Shown one piece after another: positions 1 to 9,323 of a stretch of DNA of 32,274 nt (its first letter is position 1; each line of letters opens with the position of its first letter). The stretch spans positions 1-32,274 of the forward strand of contig JAHDCO010000044.1 of the NCBI GenBank assembly GCA_020629835.1. The letters run 5' to 3'. The translations under genes and the position numbers were made by a program. The DNA is from Granulosicoccaceae bacterium. Its GTDB lineage: Bacteria > Pseudomonadota > Gammaproteobacteria > Granulosicoccales > Granulosicoccaceae. The notes under the pieces are model-generated. The model saw nothing but the letters and a program-made list of their open reading frames with translations. It ran no database searches and was not told where the DNA came from.

Positions 1-606
1 ATTTTCATCATCCTCAACCACCAGTCGTTTGGTGAATTCTGCCGCTAAAGAGAATGCTTCAAAGCGCACAGCAAGTTCTGCGGAACGCTTCAGTAATGAG
101 ACGTGAGTGACAGATTGAGTGCGTTGCACATCGTGTAGTGCTACAACAATTGAATTCTCTAAACTCCCCTGTATCCCGTTATCAACCTGCTGGACATTTG
201 TGGCTATTTCGCTTGTATTACTGGCTACCTCTGCGTCACCTGTGTTCAAAGACTCGTAATACTTCACCATCAACCGCTCAATGCGTAAAGCCAGCTCATC
301 TTGCTTTGACATACGGACATCTGGACGATCCGCTAGCAGCATCTCCGCTTCGTCAATTCGTCCAGCACGCACTAATGCAGTAGCCGCTTTCAGTACATCC
401 TCAGCAGATTGTTGTGCTGACGCGCGCTCTGCTTTTAAGTAGGCAACATCTAGCTCACTAATACCGGTTTCAACAATAGTATCTTGCAGAGTCAGTGCCT
501 GGCGAGCAGGCGCAATCCAGACAAAGGCTGCAGCAAACCCAGCTATCGCCAGAAGCAGATGCCACGGCTTTAATAATTTTTCACGCTGGGCATCGGAGCG
601 AGACAT
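1..606 (-). CDS. pelB: PelB-like outer-membrane export protein, N-terminal part (runs off the left edge)
   Basis: An uninterrupted reading frame of 202 codons runs from an ATG at 606 to the window edge without a stop, so this is the N-terminal part of a longer protein. Residues about 15-33 form one hydrophobic membrane segment (LLLAIAGFAAAFVWIA). The rest is an acidic/alanine-rich helical region suggestive of TPR repeats (for example the stretch around AATALVRAGRIDEAEMLLAD). Family knowledge: PelB of Pseudomonas is about 1190 residues, with an N-terminal membrane helix, a long periplasmic TPR scaffold that binds PelA, and a C-terminal outer-membrane porin that exports Pel. The start overlaps the end of pelA by 26 bases, supporting co-translation. 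The identity rests on position and architecture, because the porin lies outside the window. About 1000 residues should be missing if the length is typical. Confidence 0.75.
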   Translation of the reverse strand, partial: MSRSDAQREKLLKPWHLLLAIAGFAAAFVWIAPARQALTLQDTIVETGISELDVAYLKAERASAQQSAEDVLKAATALVRAGRIDEAEMLLADRPDVRMSKQDELALRIERLMVKYYESLNTGDAEVASNTSEIATNVQQVDNGIQGSLENSIVVALHDVQRTQSVTHVSLLKRSAELAVRFEAFSLAAEFTKRLVVEDDEN

Positions 607-3600
607 CGCCAGTATCCTTTTGCGTGAAAGAAAATTTAACACCTGCATCGGTACGAACGCCGGCTGTACTGCCCTGGGGTCCGCTGAGTCGACATCCACT
701 GGCGTTTTGTAGGACAACTTCGACGGGCACTTCGGCTTCTACACGAAAATCCAACGAACGCGCATTCTTAATCCATGAACGCAATCGGCCATTAGAGGAA
801 ATCAAATACGGCGTTAAGGATCGCGATTCCTGTGCTTTAAATTTTGCCGCACCTGTGGATGTTGGGTGTATGTATAACCCATCATGTAAGTGTCTTTGAC
901 CTGCCACTCCCACACTGGATTCGATATCAACTTTTTCACGTTTATCCAGCCAACGAATGGATTGCACTTGATTCAGGCCTGATACACGCCAGTACCCATC
1001 CATAGACCGCGACACTTGAGCCGCTCTGAATTCTTTGATTCTTTTGGCGTAATCACTAACAAACAGCGGCGCAATATCCTGAGCTATGGTCCAGTCGTAT
1101 ACTTCACGCATAGCGAGAACGGCAGATATTTTCGTACCGGTGTAGAAATGATAATAAATTCCGATCGGTTTGATTCGCTTCGGATAATCAGTCATTTCGA
1201 AGGTTTCTATTACACGCCGAAACCCATCAAAGGGACCCAACCAGTCGTTGGTGTAAACATTCTCATTCATGATATGAGCGTATACCTGCTCATACTCACC
1301 CACCGGGCGCATCATGGGTGAAATGCGTTCTAAATTTGGGAAAGCTTTAGTAATCGTGGTATTCCCGCCATTGATGTTGGGTAATCCTAAGGCTTCTACC
1401 CGAGCCAATGCTTCAGGCCCCGGTATAGCATCGCCCGACCAAAACACCACAGCAACTTCTTTGTTCGAAGGCGCAAGGTTTTCATTGATGAAGTCAATGG
1501 ATCCATCAATCTCACGTTCGTAGGAGAACGGATAATCAGGCACATTTAAATTGTATTTACCCGACAACTGATTCGGTTTTATGAGCTGCCACTTAAACGG
1601 GTGACTGTAAGTATGGGTTGCCAGTTCTACATGCGGCTCTTCAAAGATCGACCGCATTGCGCTGAACATACGTTCACGTCGGTCGGCAAAGGCTTCTAAA
1701 CCAACCATCTCCCCTTCAACGATGGAAATGGATTGCGGAAATTCATACGGCCCAATGATGACATCATGCAACACTTCAGCGCCTAAGCGCTTACCGGGCA
1801 TTTCAGCCCACGATGGCAACGCATCGCCATCAATGTGCGCCGTTGCAATCCGACGCCCCGCTTGCGTGGTGATGTCCGGTTGTGGAATATTCTGAAGACG
1901 TAATGCGCGTTTAAAAAATTCAAACGGCTCAATTACCCAGTACAAGTTACCACTGGGATCAGTATCAATAAGCCCAGGCGTAACGCCATAAGCACCCCAG
2001 GGGGTATAAGCAACTGCGTCTACCTTAGACTGCTTTTTATCTGACAACGTTAACTGAATATCGTGATCGGCACTGACACTACGCATCGGTGTGCCGAGGT
2101 AGTCAACACGCGGCGAAGGCGGCCGTTCAAAGCCAATCAGATCGGTAGCGTAAGCCACTGACACAGCACCCGGCGTAATGTGTGATCGCTTCAATCCTAA
2201 AGCGTCGAACACAGTGACCGACGCACCCGCACCCACATAGCCCAGAGAAGCATACGGCACGCCGTGATTGATTTGCGCCTGTAACCAACTCGACCAGTTT
2301 GTATTGGAAAACGCAGCTTCTGACCAACTCACAATGCCGGCGTATTGGCCAGCAAGATTCCCGGTGGGTAGTGACTGCTTCGCAAGGTCTACGTACTTAG
2401 GCACATAGCCTAAGTATTCAATGGGCATCGCCACCATGCGGTGCACTAGAGTCTGTTCAACCGGCCCATCGGTTTTACTATCGTATAACATGATGACTTC
2501 ACGAGGGAATACTTCGGTTAAGCCCAAGCCCACCTGATCTAGCCCAGGTGTACTAACCCATGGAATAACGCCATGCTCAGCTATCCTTGCCGCCACTTTA
2601 CGCGCTACATCGCGTTTACTCGGTTCAACATAATCAATCGACAAGGCCTCTAAACCGTAACGATTTCGGGCGTTCATCAGTTGCCCCAGGAGCCAGGCAC
2701 GATCATTCTCCGGTACAGCTTGATACCCACCGGACGCCCCATGCCACCGCGCATATAAAGACTCAGCAGCAATTACTTCAAGATGCTCAGCGATACGCGG
2801 TAATAGTTCAAAACCCCGATTAGCAATTAATCGAATAGAGGGATGTTTTGCTTTCACCGACGCGATAAAGGTTACCAACCCGTCTTGCTGACGCTGCTTT
2901 TCAGCTTCACTGTTTGTTACCAGGTGATAGCTATCCATTGTGTCCAGAAAAAAACCTTCGAACCCACGTTGCTTTAACTGATCCACCCGACGCATAAGAA
3001 ACGCCCGCCAGCCCGGGTTGGCAAGGTCCATTACCTCACTGTTCCAATTCCCGTTTACACCTAACACCCACGAGGAATCGAGTGAACGTCGCCAGGAACG
3101 CGTTGGCCCAACCTCACCCACACTCAAATAGGCAAACAACGCCGAATGCACGTCAGATCCGGAGTTAAACTGAGCAAGTTCTGAATCGGTCACCGCATCT
3201 GCTTCAAGTACGACACGGTCAAATTCATTCAACATCACGACTGGGGGTTTGGCAGCGTAATACAAGGCCACACTCCCTCCTGGCGCGAACTGATCCAGGG
3301 TAAATGCTCGCTGAGCGCTAACAGAACCCGCCGACTCATCCCGACTAAGACGAATGGCATCGCGACCGGCTAAGGTTGCTGCCGTATTCGCCTGTGTTAA
3401 CTCCGGGTTAGCGGCTGTGGTCAGTTGATCGGTGACAGCGCCCACCGCACCACTACTTACAATACCGGTAGGTCCTTCGGCTGACGGAATAGAAATATCA
3501 GACACTAAACGTGACAGTACCGCGGTGGCAACAGACACCACCGAATCACCTAGTTTGCCTGATTCACGATGTTTCTGCCGCCAGACAACCTCATTCGTTT

Positions 3601-3943
3601 TTGTATCAAATACCTGCAGCTCAATGGCTACATCCGGCCTTGATCTTGGTAGCGAAGAGTAAGACCACTGCTCAACTCTACCGGCTAACGCATAGGAAGC
3701 CATTGCCGCCGCATCGGCTTGGGCTGAATCAAACAGATTGCGAACACCACGGTTACGTAACTGATCACCAGCGATAGCTTGCGCACTTTGCACTGCAGAT
3801 AATGTTGTGGACTCATTCTCGAACGGAAGTACCACCCATGCCCCTTCGGGTAGCGGACTGGTTAATTTATCCGGTGATCCTTGAAAGCAACCAGATAACA
3901 GTAGTGCTATTAGCAGGGTGCTAATGAATCGGTAAACGTTCAT
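581..3943 (-). CDS. pelA: PelC-PelA fusion: lipoprotein domain + Pel hydrolase/deacetylase
   Basis: This 1120-residue protein modifies Pel polysaccharide in the periplasm. Residues 1-19 are a lipoprotein signal ending in the lipobox LLSGC (Cys19). Residues about 33-150 resemble PelC. Residues about 220-470 are a GH166/GH114-like endo-galactosaminidase domain (SVGE with Glu277; FFLDTMD). Residues about 690-970 are a NodB-like (CE4) deacetylase with DGD at 705-707 and HTYSHP with His777 and His781. A C-terminal beta-rich domain follows. The 72-residue spacing from Asp705 to His777 equals that of Asp528 to His600 in P. aeruginosa PelA, so the deacetylase is probably active. P. aeruginosa PelA is 948 residues with a cleaved signal and no PelC part; the excess here is about one PelC length. 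The start is fixed by an ATGA overlap with the pelG stop. Phe after the lipobox Cys predicts outer-membrane anchoring. Confidence 0.93.
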   Translation of the reverse strand: MNVYRFISTLLIALLLSGCFQGSPDKLTSPLPEGAWVVLPFENESTTLSAVQSAQAIAGDQLRNRGVRNLFDSAQADAAAMASYALAGRVEQWSYSSLPRSRPDVAIELQVFDTKTNEVVWRQKHRESGKLGDSVVSVATAVLSRLVSDISIPSAEGPTGIVSSGAVGAVTDQLTTAANPELTQANTAATLAGRDAIRLSRDESAGSVSAQRAFTLDQFAPGGSVALYYAAKPPVVMLNEFDRVVLEADAVTDSELAQFNSGSDVHSALFAYLSVGEVGPTRSWRRSLDSSWVLGVNGNWNSEVMDLANPGWRAFLMRRVDQLKQRGFEGFFLDTMDSYHLVTNSEAEKQRQQDGLVTFIASVKAKHPSIRLIANRGFELLPRIAEHLEVIAAESLYARWHGASGGYQAVPENDRAWLLGQLMNARNRYGLEALSIDYVEPSKRDVARKVAARIAEHGVIPWVSTPGLDQVGLGLTEVFPREVIMLYDSKTDGPVEQTLVHRMVAMPIEYLGYVPKYVDLAKQSLPTGNLAGQYAGIVSWSEAAFSNTNWSSWLQAQINHGVPYASLGYVGAGASVTVFDALGLKRSHITPGAVSVAYATDLIGFERPPSPRVDYLGTPMRSVSADHDIQLTLSDKKQSKVDAVAYTPWGAYGVTPGLIDTDPSGNLYWVIEPFEFFKRALRLQNIPQPDITTQAGRRIATAHIDGDALPSWAEMPGKRLGAEVLHDVIIGPYEFPQSISIVEGEMVGLEAFADRRERMFSAMRSIFEEPHVELATHTYSHPFKWQLIKPNQLSGKYNLNVPDYPFSYEREIDGSIDFINENLAPSNKEVAVVFWSGDAIPGPEALARVEALGLPNINGGNTTITKAFPNLERISPMMRPVGEYEQVYAHIMNENVYTNDWLGPFDGFRRVIETFEMTDYPKRIKPIGIYYHFYTGTKISAVLAMREVYDWTIAQDIAPLFVSDYAKRIKEFRAAQVSRSMDGYWRVSGLNQVQSIRWLDKREKVDIESSVGVAGQRHLHDGLYIHPTSTGAAKFKAQESRSLTPYLISSNGRLRSWIKNARSLDFRVEAEVPVEVVLQNASGCRLSGPQGSTAGVRTDAGVKFSFTQKDTGDVSLRCPA

Positions 3944-5352
3944 ACGCTTTCCTCAACCAGCGGTGCCGGGGCTTTATCATTTCGGCGCTCTCTCATGAAC
4001 GTATGGAATTCAATGCTATCGAGCTCACGTCCAATGAGCACCACACCTAAACAGGCAGTAAGCGCCATGGACACACCAAAGCCATAACCGAAATAAACCG
4101 GCCCCCATTGAATAGACAACCAGGTAAACAGCGCATTGGTCACGAACATAAAAAATGTCAGCGCTAGCGCATCCTTCAATTTGTCCAAATAGAAGGCTAC
4201 GTTTAGTACCGCTAACATCAATACCTGTGCCGCTACGCCAACAAGATCAACGTAGTAGAGGTGTACAAATTTCTCGGGTAATTCAAGCCATTTGACAATG
4301 CTGGGCCCAAGCACATAAAGCAACAACACAGTAATGCCCTGCACCCTTACAATCTGAAACAAGCCTTCTCGTACCGCCACTACCATGGCATTACCTAGCT
4401 GCTCGATTTCTTTTAAACTAGCGTTACCACGAACCGCAGCGAAAAACCCTTCATATGCCTCGGCAAATTCAGTTTCAATGGTTAACAGGAAAACGGCCAT
4501 ACCCGGAATGATGCTGAGGTACGCCAGAAATATTGGCAGGTCGTAGATGATTGATGTCCGTAGCGGACCGATTACCATCTCGGAGGTATCCGGATGCAGC
4601 CAGAAAATAATCTTATCGGCCCAAATGCCCAGATTATAGAAAAAACCCACACCAATCAGCATAGGATGAATATTGGGCAGGCGCAGAAAATCCCACCGTA
4701 CTCGTCCGTTCACTGGATATTCAGGAACGATGGCACCCACCATCATAAATACAAGCACCACATGACCAATAAACAAGCCAAGAAGTAACCCTTCCAACCC
4801 CGCAGACATAAAGACAAACGACAGTAATACCGTCACAGAGTAAGCGATGGCAAATGTCCACAGGATAATCTTAAATCGGCGCAAACCCGCTACAAAGATA
4901 ACGGCTATCCAAACAGCGGAAAGCGCAGAAAAGTTTGCGATCATCAGGACTTCATAAGCCAGTGATTCATCAAACAGTGTGAGCGCAAGGATGCCTCCAA
5001 CCACCACACTTGTAATAACACTAAGTAACAGCGCACCAAAAAGGTTGGAGTTAATGATGTCGAATTGACGTTCAAACAACCGGTCGGCAACAAAGCGGGT
5101 AAACATCAGCTGCAGCAATCCGGTAAGAATTAACGAAGCTCCCATCAACCACGTAACTGATGTTGTGAACTGCCTGACCTGGGCATCCACCAGCGCATAA
5201 GACACGGCCACTATGCCAATCAGCATAACGCCCAGAATAGACAGCACCCATGGGCCCGCACTGATCAGACCGGCAAAGCCATACGCTTTGGCAGACCCTG
5301 TAAAGGTGTCATCATTTAGATACTTACGCAGCTCAAAGCCGATGCCAGCCAT
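3940..5352 (-). CDS. pelG: PelG, Pel polysaccharide inner-membrane transporter subunit
   Basis: A 470-residue multi-pass inner-membrane protein with about 12 hydrophobic segments, close to the 456 residues of P. aeruginosa PelG. It begins MAGIGFELRKYL, typical of the family. Family knowledge: PelG is a MATE/Wzx-like transporter that, together with PelD, PelE and the glycosyltransferase PelF, forms the synthase complex and moves the polymer across the inner membrane. The start at 5352 lies two bases after the pelF stop, and the stop overlaps the pelA start as ATGA, so pelF, pelG and pelA are translationally linked. Confidence 0.93.
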   Translation of the reverse strand: MAGIGFELRKYLNDDTFTGSAKAYGFAGLISAGPWVLSILGVMLIGIVAVSYALVDAQVRQFTTSVTWLMGASLILTGLLQLMFTRFVADRLFERQFDIINSNLFGALLLSVITSVVVGGILALTLFDESLAYEVLMIANFSALSAVWIAVIFVAGLRRFKIILWTFAIAYSVTVLLSFVFMSAGLEGLLLGLFIGHVVLVFMMVGAIVPEYPVNGRVRWDFLRLPNIHPMLIGVGFFYNLGIWADKIIFWLHPDTSEMVIGPLRTSIIYDLPIFLAYLSIIPGMAVFLLTIETEFAEAYEGFFAAVRGNASLKEIEQLGNAMVVAVREGLFQIVRVQGITVLLLYVLGPSIVKWLELPEKFVHLYYVDLVGVAAQVLMLAVLNVAFYLDKLKDALALTFFMFVTNALFTWLSIQWGPVYFGYGFGVSMALTACLGVVLIGRELDSIEFHTFMRERRNDKAPAPLVEESV

Positions 5353-5354
5353 AG

Positions 5355-6923
5355 TTAAGAGACCTTACGCTGGTGAGATGAATTCAACGGTTGCCCACTG
5401 TGTTGGGTGTACGCATCACGATAAGTCGCGATCATTTGGTCGTCAGCGTAGTAGGTTTCTACCCGTTCGATCGCGGCTTTACTGGCTTTATGCCACTCGT
5501 CCGGATCCCTTAATAAACCCAACACAGCTTCGGCAAATTCAGTCGGACTCGCCATGGGCACGACAGCGCCAGCAGACCCTATCGCCCGATCTTCTTCGGT
5601 TACGCCAAAGATCAATTCGGAACAGCTTCCCACATCGGTGGTAACTGCCGGAATACCCGCTGCGAAGCCCTCCAGTACGACGAGGGGCTGTCCTTCGGAT
5701 ACCGATGTCAGCACCGACAGGGCAATTTGAGGAAACATTTCCGCAGGTTTCTGAAAACCTTTGAAAATGACCGTGTCTTCCAAATCCAAACTAGCCACAA
5801 GCTGCTTACACTCTTGGGTGTAAATTGGGTCCTCATCTTCGGGCCCAATAAGCCACCCTTGCGCATCCGGTAGAGACGCGCGGATAACGCGCATTGCTCG
5901 GATAAACGTTTTTATGTCTTTTATTGGTACTACGCGACCAATCAAACCAATAACCGGCGGTACAGCCGCTCCTTCCGGACGCCGAACTGCCGCGTATGGC
6001 GCTATGGCAACTCCGTTTGGAATGATTCGTAAACGACTTTCATCGGCGCCGTCTTTAACCTGCCTGCGCCGATTACCCTCATACAAGGTATAAACCTCAT
6101 TAGAGACGGCATAAGTCATTCGGCCTAAAGAATGGAAAAAGCGAATCCAGACCTGCCGCAAGTAGCTCATCTGATCGTTTAAACCCACACGGAATGGGTC
6201 ATACTCTTCAGGAATCCAGTTGACTTGTGCTAAATCCAGTTCACGCTCTTTTGTGTAAATGCCGTGTTCAGAAACCAACAACGGTTGTCCGGTTTTCTGC
6301 TTTAGCAGCGCTCCGAGGAACCCCGCATATCCAGTCGATACCGAATGATAAAGTGCAGCCGGGGGTGCATTTTCAGCAATCGCTGAAAGCACAAACATCG
6401 GCCCATGCATACTTCTGATGGTCCAGAAGTAATGGTTGAAGTCCAATCCTTCCGGCGCTTTTAGATATTGTTTGCGAATGCTTTCCCAAGCCAGTCTATG
6501 ATGCTGTAAGTCATGCTCAGTAACCGGATGTTTACCACTCATCACTTCAGCGAAACCGTGTAGCGTTTCATCGGTAAGCACACCGCTGCGTAAGCTTTCA
6601 TGCATCGCATCGTTGAGTTCAAACGTTTTCTGCAGGCGGCGAGTTCTAAACCATTGCTTTTGAGTTTTAGGGGGTTCGTCCAGCGCATCCAACAGACTAT
6701 GACACTCCACATGCACCACATTGTCTGGAATCTCATACACCGGGGTTTCCATATCTTTTTGACTGGCGCCCAAAAAAATAATGGAGAATGTACGCTCTGG
6801 CAGGCCCTCGATAATCTGCTTAACCCAAGTGGATACACCACCGCGTACATACGGAAAAGTACCCTCCAACAGCAAACAGACATCAGCCTTCTGGGTCGGG
6901 TTAAACGGTAGTTCAGTACTCAT
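5355..6923 (-). CDS. pelF: PelF, GT4 glycosyltransferase that polymerises Pel
   Basis: A 522-residue cytoplasmic GT-B fold glycosyltransferase of family GT4. The N-terminal domain has the PelF-type motif LLEGTFPYVRGGVSTWV (residues 18-34). The C-terminal nucleotide-sugar domain has IGLIGRVVPIKDIKTF (about 325-340) and the EX7E motif EGQPLVVLE (Glu410 and Glu418). The P. aeruginosa homologue is 507 residues and uses UDP-GalNAc/UDP-GlcNAc (family knowledge). The start at 6923 overlaps the pelE stop as ATGA. The upstream epimerase gene in the same operon could supply its sugar nucleotide. Confidence 0.95.
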   Translation of the reverse strand: MSTELPFNPTQKADVCLLLEGTFPYVRGGVSTWVKQIIEGLPERTFSIIFLGASQKDMETPVYEIPDNVVHVECHSLLDALDEPPKTQKQWFRTRRLQKTFELNDAMHESLRSGVLTDETLHGFAEVMSGKHPVTEHDLQHHRLAWESIRKQYLKAPEGLDFNHYFWTIRSMHGPMFVLSAIAENAPPAALYHSVSTGYAGFLGALLKQKTGQPLLVSEHGIYTKERELDLAQVNWIPEEYDPFRVGLNDQMSYLRQVWIRFFHSLGRMTYAVSNEVYTLYEGNRRRQVKDGADESRLRIIPNGVAIAPYAAVRRPEGAAVPPVIGLIGRVVPIKDIKTFIRAMRVIRASLPDAQGWLIGPEDEDPIYTQECKQLVASLDLEDTVIFKGFQKPAEMFPQIALSVLTSVSEGQPLVVLEGFAAGIPAVTTDVGSCSELIFGVTEEDRAIGSAGAVVPMASPTEFAEAVLGLLRDPDEWHKASKAAIERVETYYADDQMIATYRDAYTQHSGQPLNSSHQRKVS

Positions 6924-7951
6924 GTCCAGTACTCCACTACTTGTCTCAACGGTGGGTACTTTTTAAAGGCATCATCCAGCGAGTCCAATAGTTGCTGCAC
7001 CTTTCTGAAATCCCGCTTACCAAAAGCCACTTCAGCAAGATACGGCACTACCTTATCGGCTGGCATACCCAGTGCCATCGCTTTTTGGAACGCTACATCG
7101 GCAGCGTTCAGCTCGCCTGCAGCCAATGACACTCGTCCCAATACCAGGAATGCGTTACGGTTAGTCCGATCTTCATTCACCGACTGTTTGGCAGACGAAA
7201 TGGCTTTTTTTAGCAACTGCTTTCGGGCTACCTCATCCCCTCGTTCCAGTGTAAGTAGCTCCCAATAATTATTGGCAATCTGCAACCACGTTGTACTGCG
7301 TGCACTTTGGCTGCCCTTCTGAGCCACCGCTTCTAAGCGTTGGATTTCAGCATTCAAAGCATTTACTTTGCGATCCAGAATCTGATACGCGGTTAAGCGT
7401 ATGCGCTCATCACTGTGTTTTACCGCTTCCCGTAGCACATCAACAGATATCGAATTTCGGATGTAACTGCTGGAAAGTACCTTTTGATAGAGTGCGTCCG
7501 AGTCTTTTGAATACCGCAGCTGTTCAACAAAACCTCGACTGTCTGGAACAGAGGCCTTTCTACCGCTCGGCGTTGTAAACGGTAGGTCCGTGTTTTCGGT
7601 GATTACGAAATCTGTAGATTCAGCGTCTCGGTTTTTCCACACCCGATAAGCCACGATAAGCGCGATCAGAGAACTGATACCGCCAACACCAGGCATGCAC
7701 AATGTCATGATGCCTAAAAACCATGAGGTGGGTTTGGCTTCGATATTCGTGAAAGACGCTATCCAATTGCCTGTAACCCACCCGAACGCTGCCGCGCTCA
7801 ACGCATGCAAGCCTAGCCAAATCAAGCTGTGTTCGAGAATCTCGAACCAGGGGGAGAGCAACTGCCACAACAACAGTAGCTGCAGCAGAGTCACCAAAAC
7901 TACCAATGCGAAATAGCGAGTACTACGCCACACGACCGGCATCCTTACCAT
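6920..7951 (-). CDS. pelE: PelE, membrane protein with TPR domain
   Basis: A 343-residue protein with hydrophobic segments near residues 14-33, 42-60 and 78-101, followed by a soluble helical region. Residues about 210-335 show TPR-like helix pairs (NAFLVLGRVSLAAGELNAADVAFQKAMALG). Family knowledge: PelE (about 330 residues in Pseudomonas) bridges PelD and PelF in the inner-membrane synthase complex. The start at 7951 overlaps pelD by 29 bases; a second ATG at 7942 has an AAGG too close to serve as its ribosome site, so the first is preferred. The call rests on architecture plus position between pelD and pelF. Confidence 0.88.
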   Translation of the reverse strand: MVRMPVVWRSTRYFALVVLVTLLQLLLLWQLLSPWFEILEHSLIWLGLHALSAAAFGWVTGNWIASFTNIEAKPTSWFLGIMTLCMPGVGGISSLIALIVAYRVWKNRDAESTDFVITENTDLPFTTPSGRKASVPDSRGFVEQLRYSKDSDALYQKVLSSSYIRNSISVDVLREAVKHSDERIRLTAYQILDRKVNALNAEIQRLEAVAQKGSQSARSTTWLQIANNYWELLTLERGDEVARKQLLKKAISSAKQSVNEDRTNRNAFLVLGRVSLAAGELNAADVAFQKAMALGMPADKVVPYLAEVAFGKRDFRKVQQLLDSLDDAFKKYPPLRQVVEYWT

Positions 7952-9317
7952 TGGATTGCCCGTGTGCAGAGCCTACCAATCCAGAAACCCGGTTTACAAA
8001 CTCAAGACAGCTAGCTCGTGTGTCTGATTTACCAAGTTCCATCACATCAATCTCGGCGACCACAGACGGTAATGCGATATCGTGTTTTTTCAGTAGATCA
8101 CTGGCAACACGCCGCAAGTAATCGGTACTTTGCTGGCGATTTTGCAACGGCAGCAAAATCGCGACTGTAGGCCCATCAGATTTCGAAGGCAAAACCCATG
8201 ACTTATCCAGGCTACGTAAATCCGTACTGATCCAGTGCGCCACAGCCCGTGACTTTTCTTTCTTCTCTAGCCGGATACACACTAATGTTGATGGCACTGA
8301 ATGCGATTTGCAAAAACGCAGCGCACTATCAAGCTCAGCCAGGAACCATGCGGTACGTGAGGTACTACGCCCTTCTGAGCGGCTGAGTAGGTCACCCGAG
8401 TAACCACCGAGCAGTGCCAGGACATTTAAATTTTCCTGCTGAAATGCCATGAAATGCATTTCGCGCACAGCAAGAATGCCATGCAGACGACCGCTGGAAT
8501 CAGCAATCGGCACTACGGCAATTAAAGAATCATCGGTGGTATCCACACTGACTGAATCAATGCGTAAGCTAGCCAGTTTTCGTTGCTTTAGCGCTTCCCG
8601 AATCAGCGGATCAAAAACCGGTAGCTCACCCATTTGCCCGTGAGTCGCTATGGGTTTGGGGTCGACCAAGGTGTCTGTTTTCATTGAATACAAACCGGCC
8701 ACTTGCACAGAGCAAAACTGAGCAAACACCGCCATGAGCTCACTACCGGCCTTAATACCTTCGGGCGAAGAAGTAAACACCGGCGATAAGGCCTGCAAGG
8801 CCGAACGCAAACTTAAACGTTGCCCCGCCATAAATTCTTCCAGATGACCATGGGAGACTTTTAAGACGTGATAATCGTTAGAAAATTCTTTCAGACGATG
8901 CCGTAAGTAAGCGTTTTCAGCTTCAGACTGATTACTGCGTGTACGCCAACGATCCGATGAACCACCGACGATAACCGCCAAACATAAGGTTCCGATTGCC
9001 ATAACCGTTCGCTGTGCCAGGGTGCCTTCAAGCAGCATAAACGGCTGCACCAGCATAAGGCCGGCAGTCAAGGCACATAATGCTCCCCAACTACTGCCGT
9101 ATCGAGCGGCGTAAACAATCGGTAAGGCAGCCACCCATAGGTAGCCTGAGGCCAAACCTAAAGAGTGTTCTTTAAATAACACAGCCCCCAGGATTGCCGG
9201 GACCAAAGCAAAAAACGGCAGCTCCATCAGTCGCTGCCGATTACTTCTTTCGGCACCGGAGATCAGTGCTTCACGCGCTCGTTTTCGTAACGCTTTAAAC
9301 AATTGGGAGGATGTCAT
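7923..9317 (-). CDS. pelD: PelD, c-di-GMP receptor with GAF and degenerate GGDEF domains
   Basis: A 464-residue inner-membrane receptor that activates Pel synthesis when c-di-GMP is bound. The N-terminus has about four hydrophobic segments (residues 31-120), then a helical linker (128-165), a GAF-like domain (about 170-310) and a GGDEF-like domain (about 320-450) with no GGDEF signature. An RxxD I-site is present as RSLD (Arg368, Asp371), with Arg402/Arg403 downstream. In P. aeruginosa PelD the ligand-binding residues are Arg367, Asp370 and Arg402, an almost identical numbering and spacing, so c-di-GMP binding is probably retained. It starts 6 bases after the pelC stop. Confidence 0.94.
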   Translation of the reverse strand: MTSSQLFKALRKRAREALISGAERSNRQRLMELPFFALVPAILGAVLFKEHSLGLASGYLWVAALPIVYAARYGSSWGALCALTAGLMLVQPFMLLEGTLAQRTVMAIGTLCLAVIVGGSSDRWRTRSNQSEAENAYLRHRLKEFSNDYHVLKVSHGHLEEFMAGQRLSLRSALQALSPVFTSSPEGIKAGSELMAVFAQFCSVQVAGLYSMKTDTLVDPKPIATHGQMGELPVFDPLIREALKQRKLASLRIDSVSVDTTDDSLIAVVPIADSSGRLHGILAVREMHFMAFQQENLNVLALLGGYSGDLLSRSEGRSTSRTAWFLAELDSALRFCKSHSVPSTLVCIRLEKKEKSRAVAHWISTDLRSLDKSWVLPSKSDGPTVAILLPLQNRQQSTDYLRRVASDLLKKHDIALPSVVAEIDVMELGKSDTRASCLEFVNRVSGLVGSAHGQSNGKDAGRVA

Positions 9318-9323
9318 GTCGGT

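Noticed and set aside
495-899. Plus-strand open frame of 134 codons
   Set aside because: It is the shadow of the pelA and pelB coding frames on the other strand, with no ribosome site or recognisable motif.
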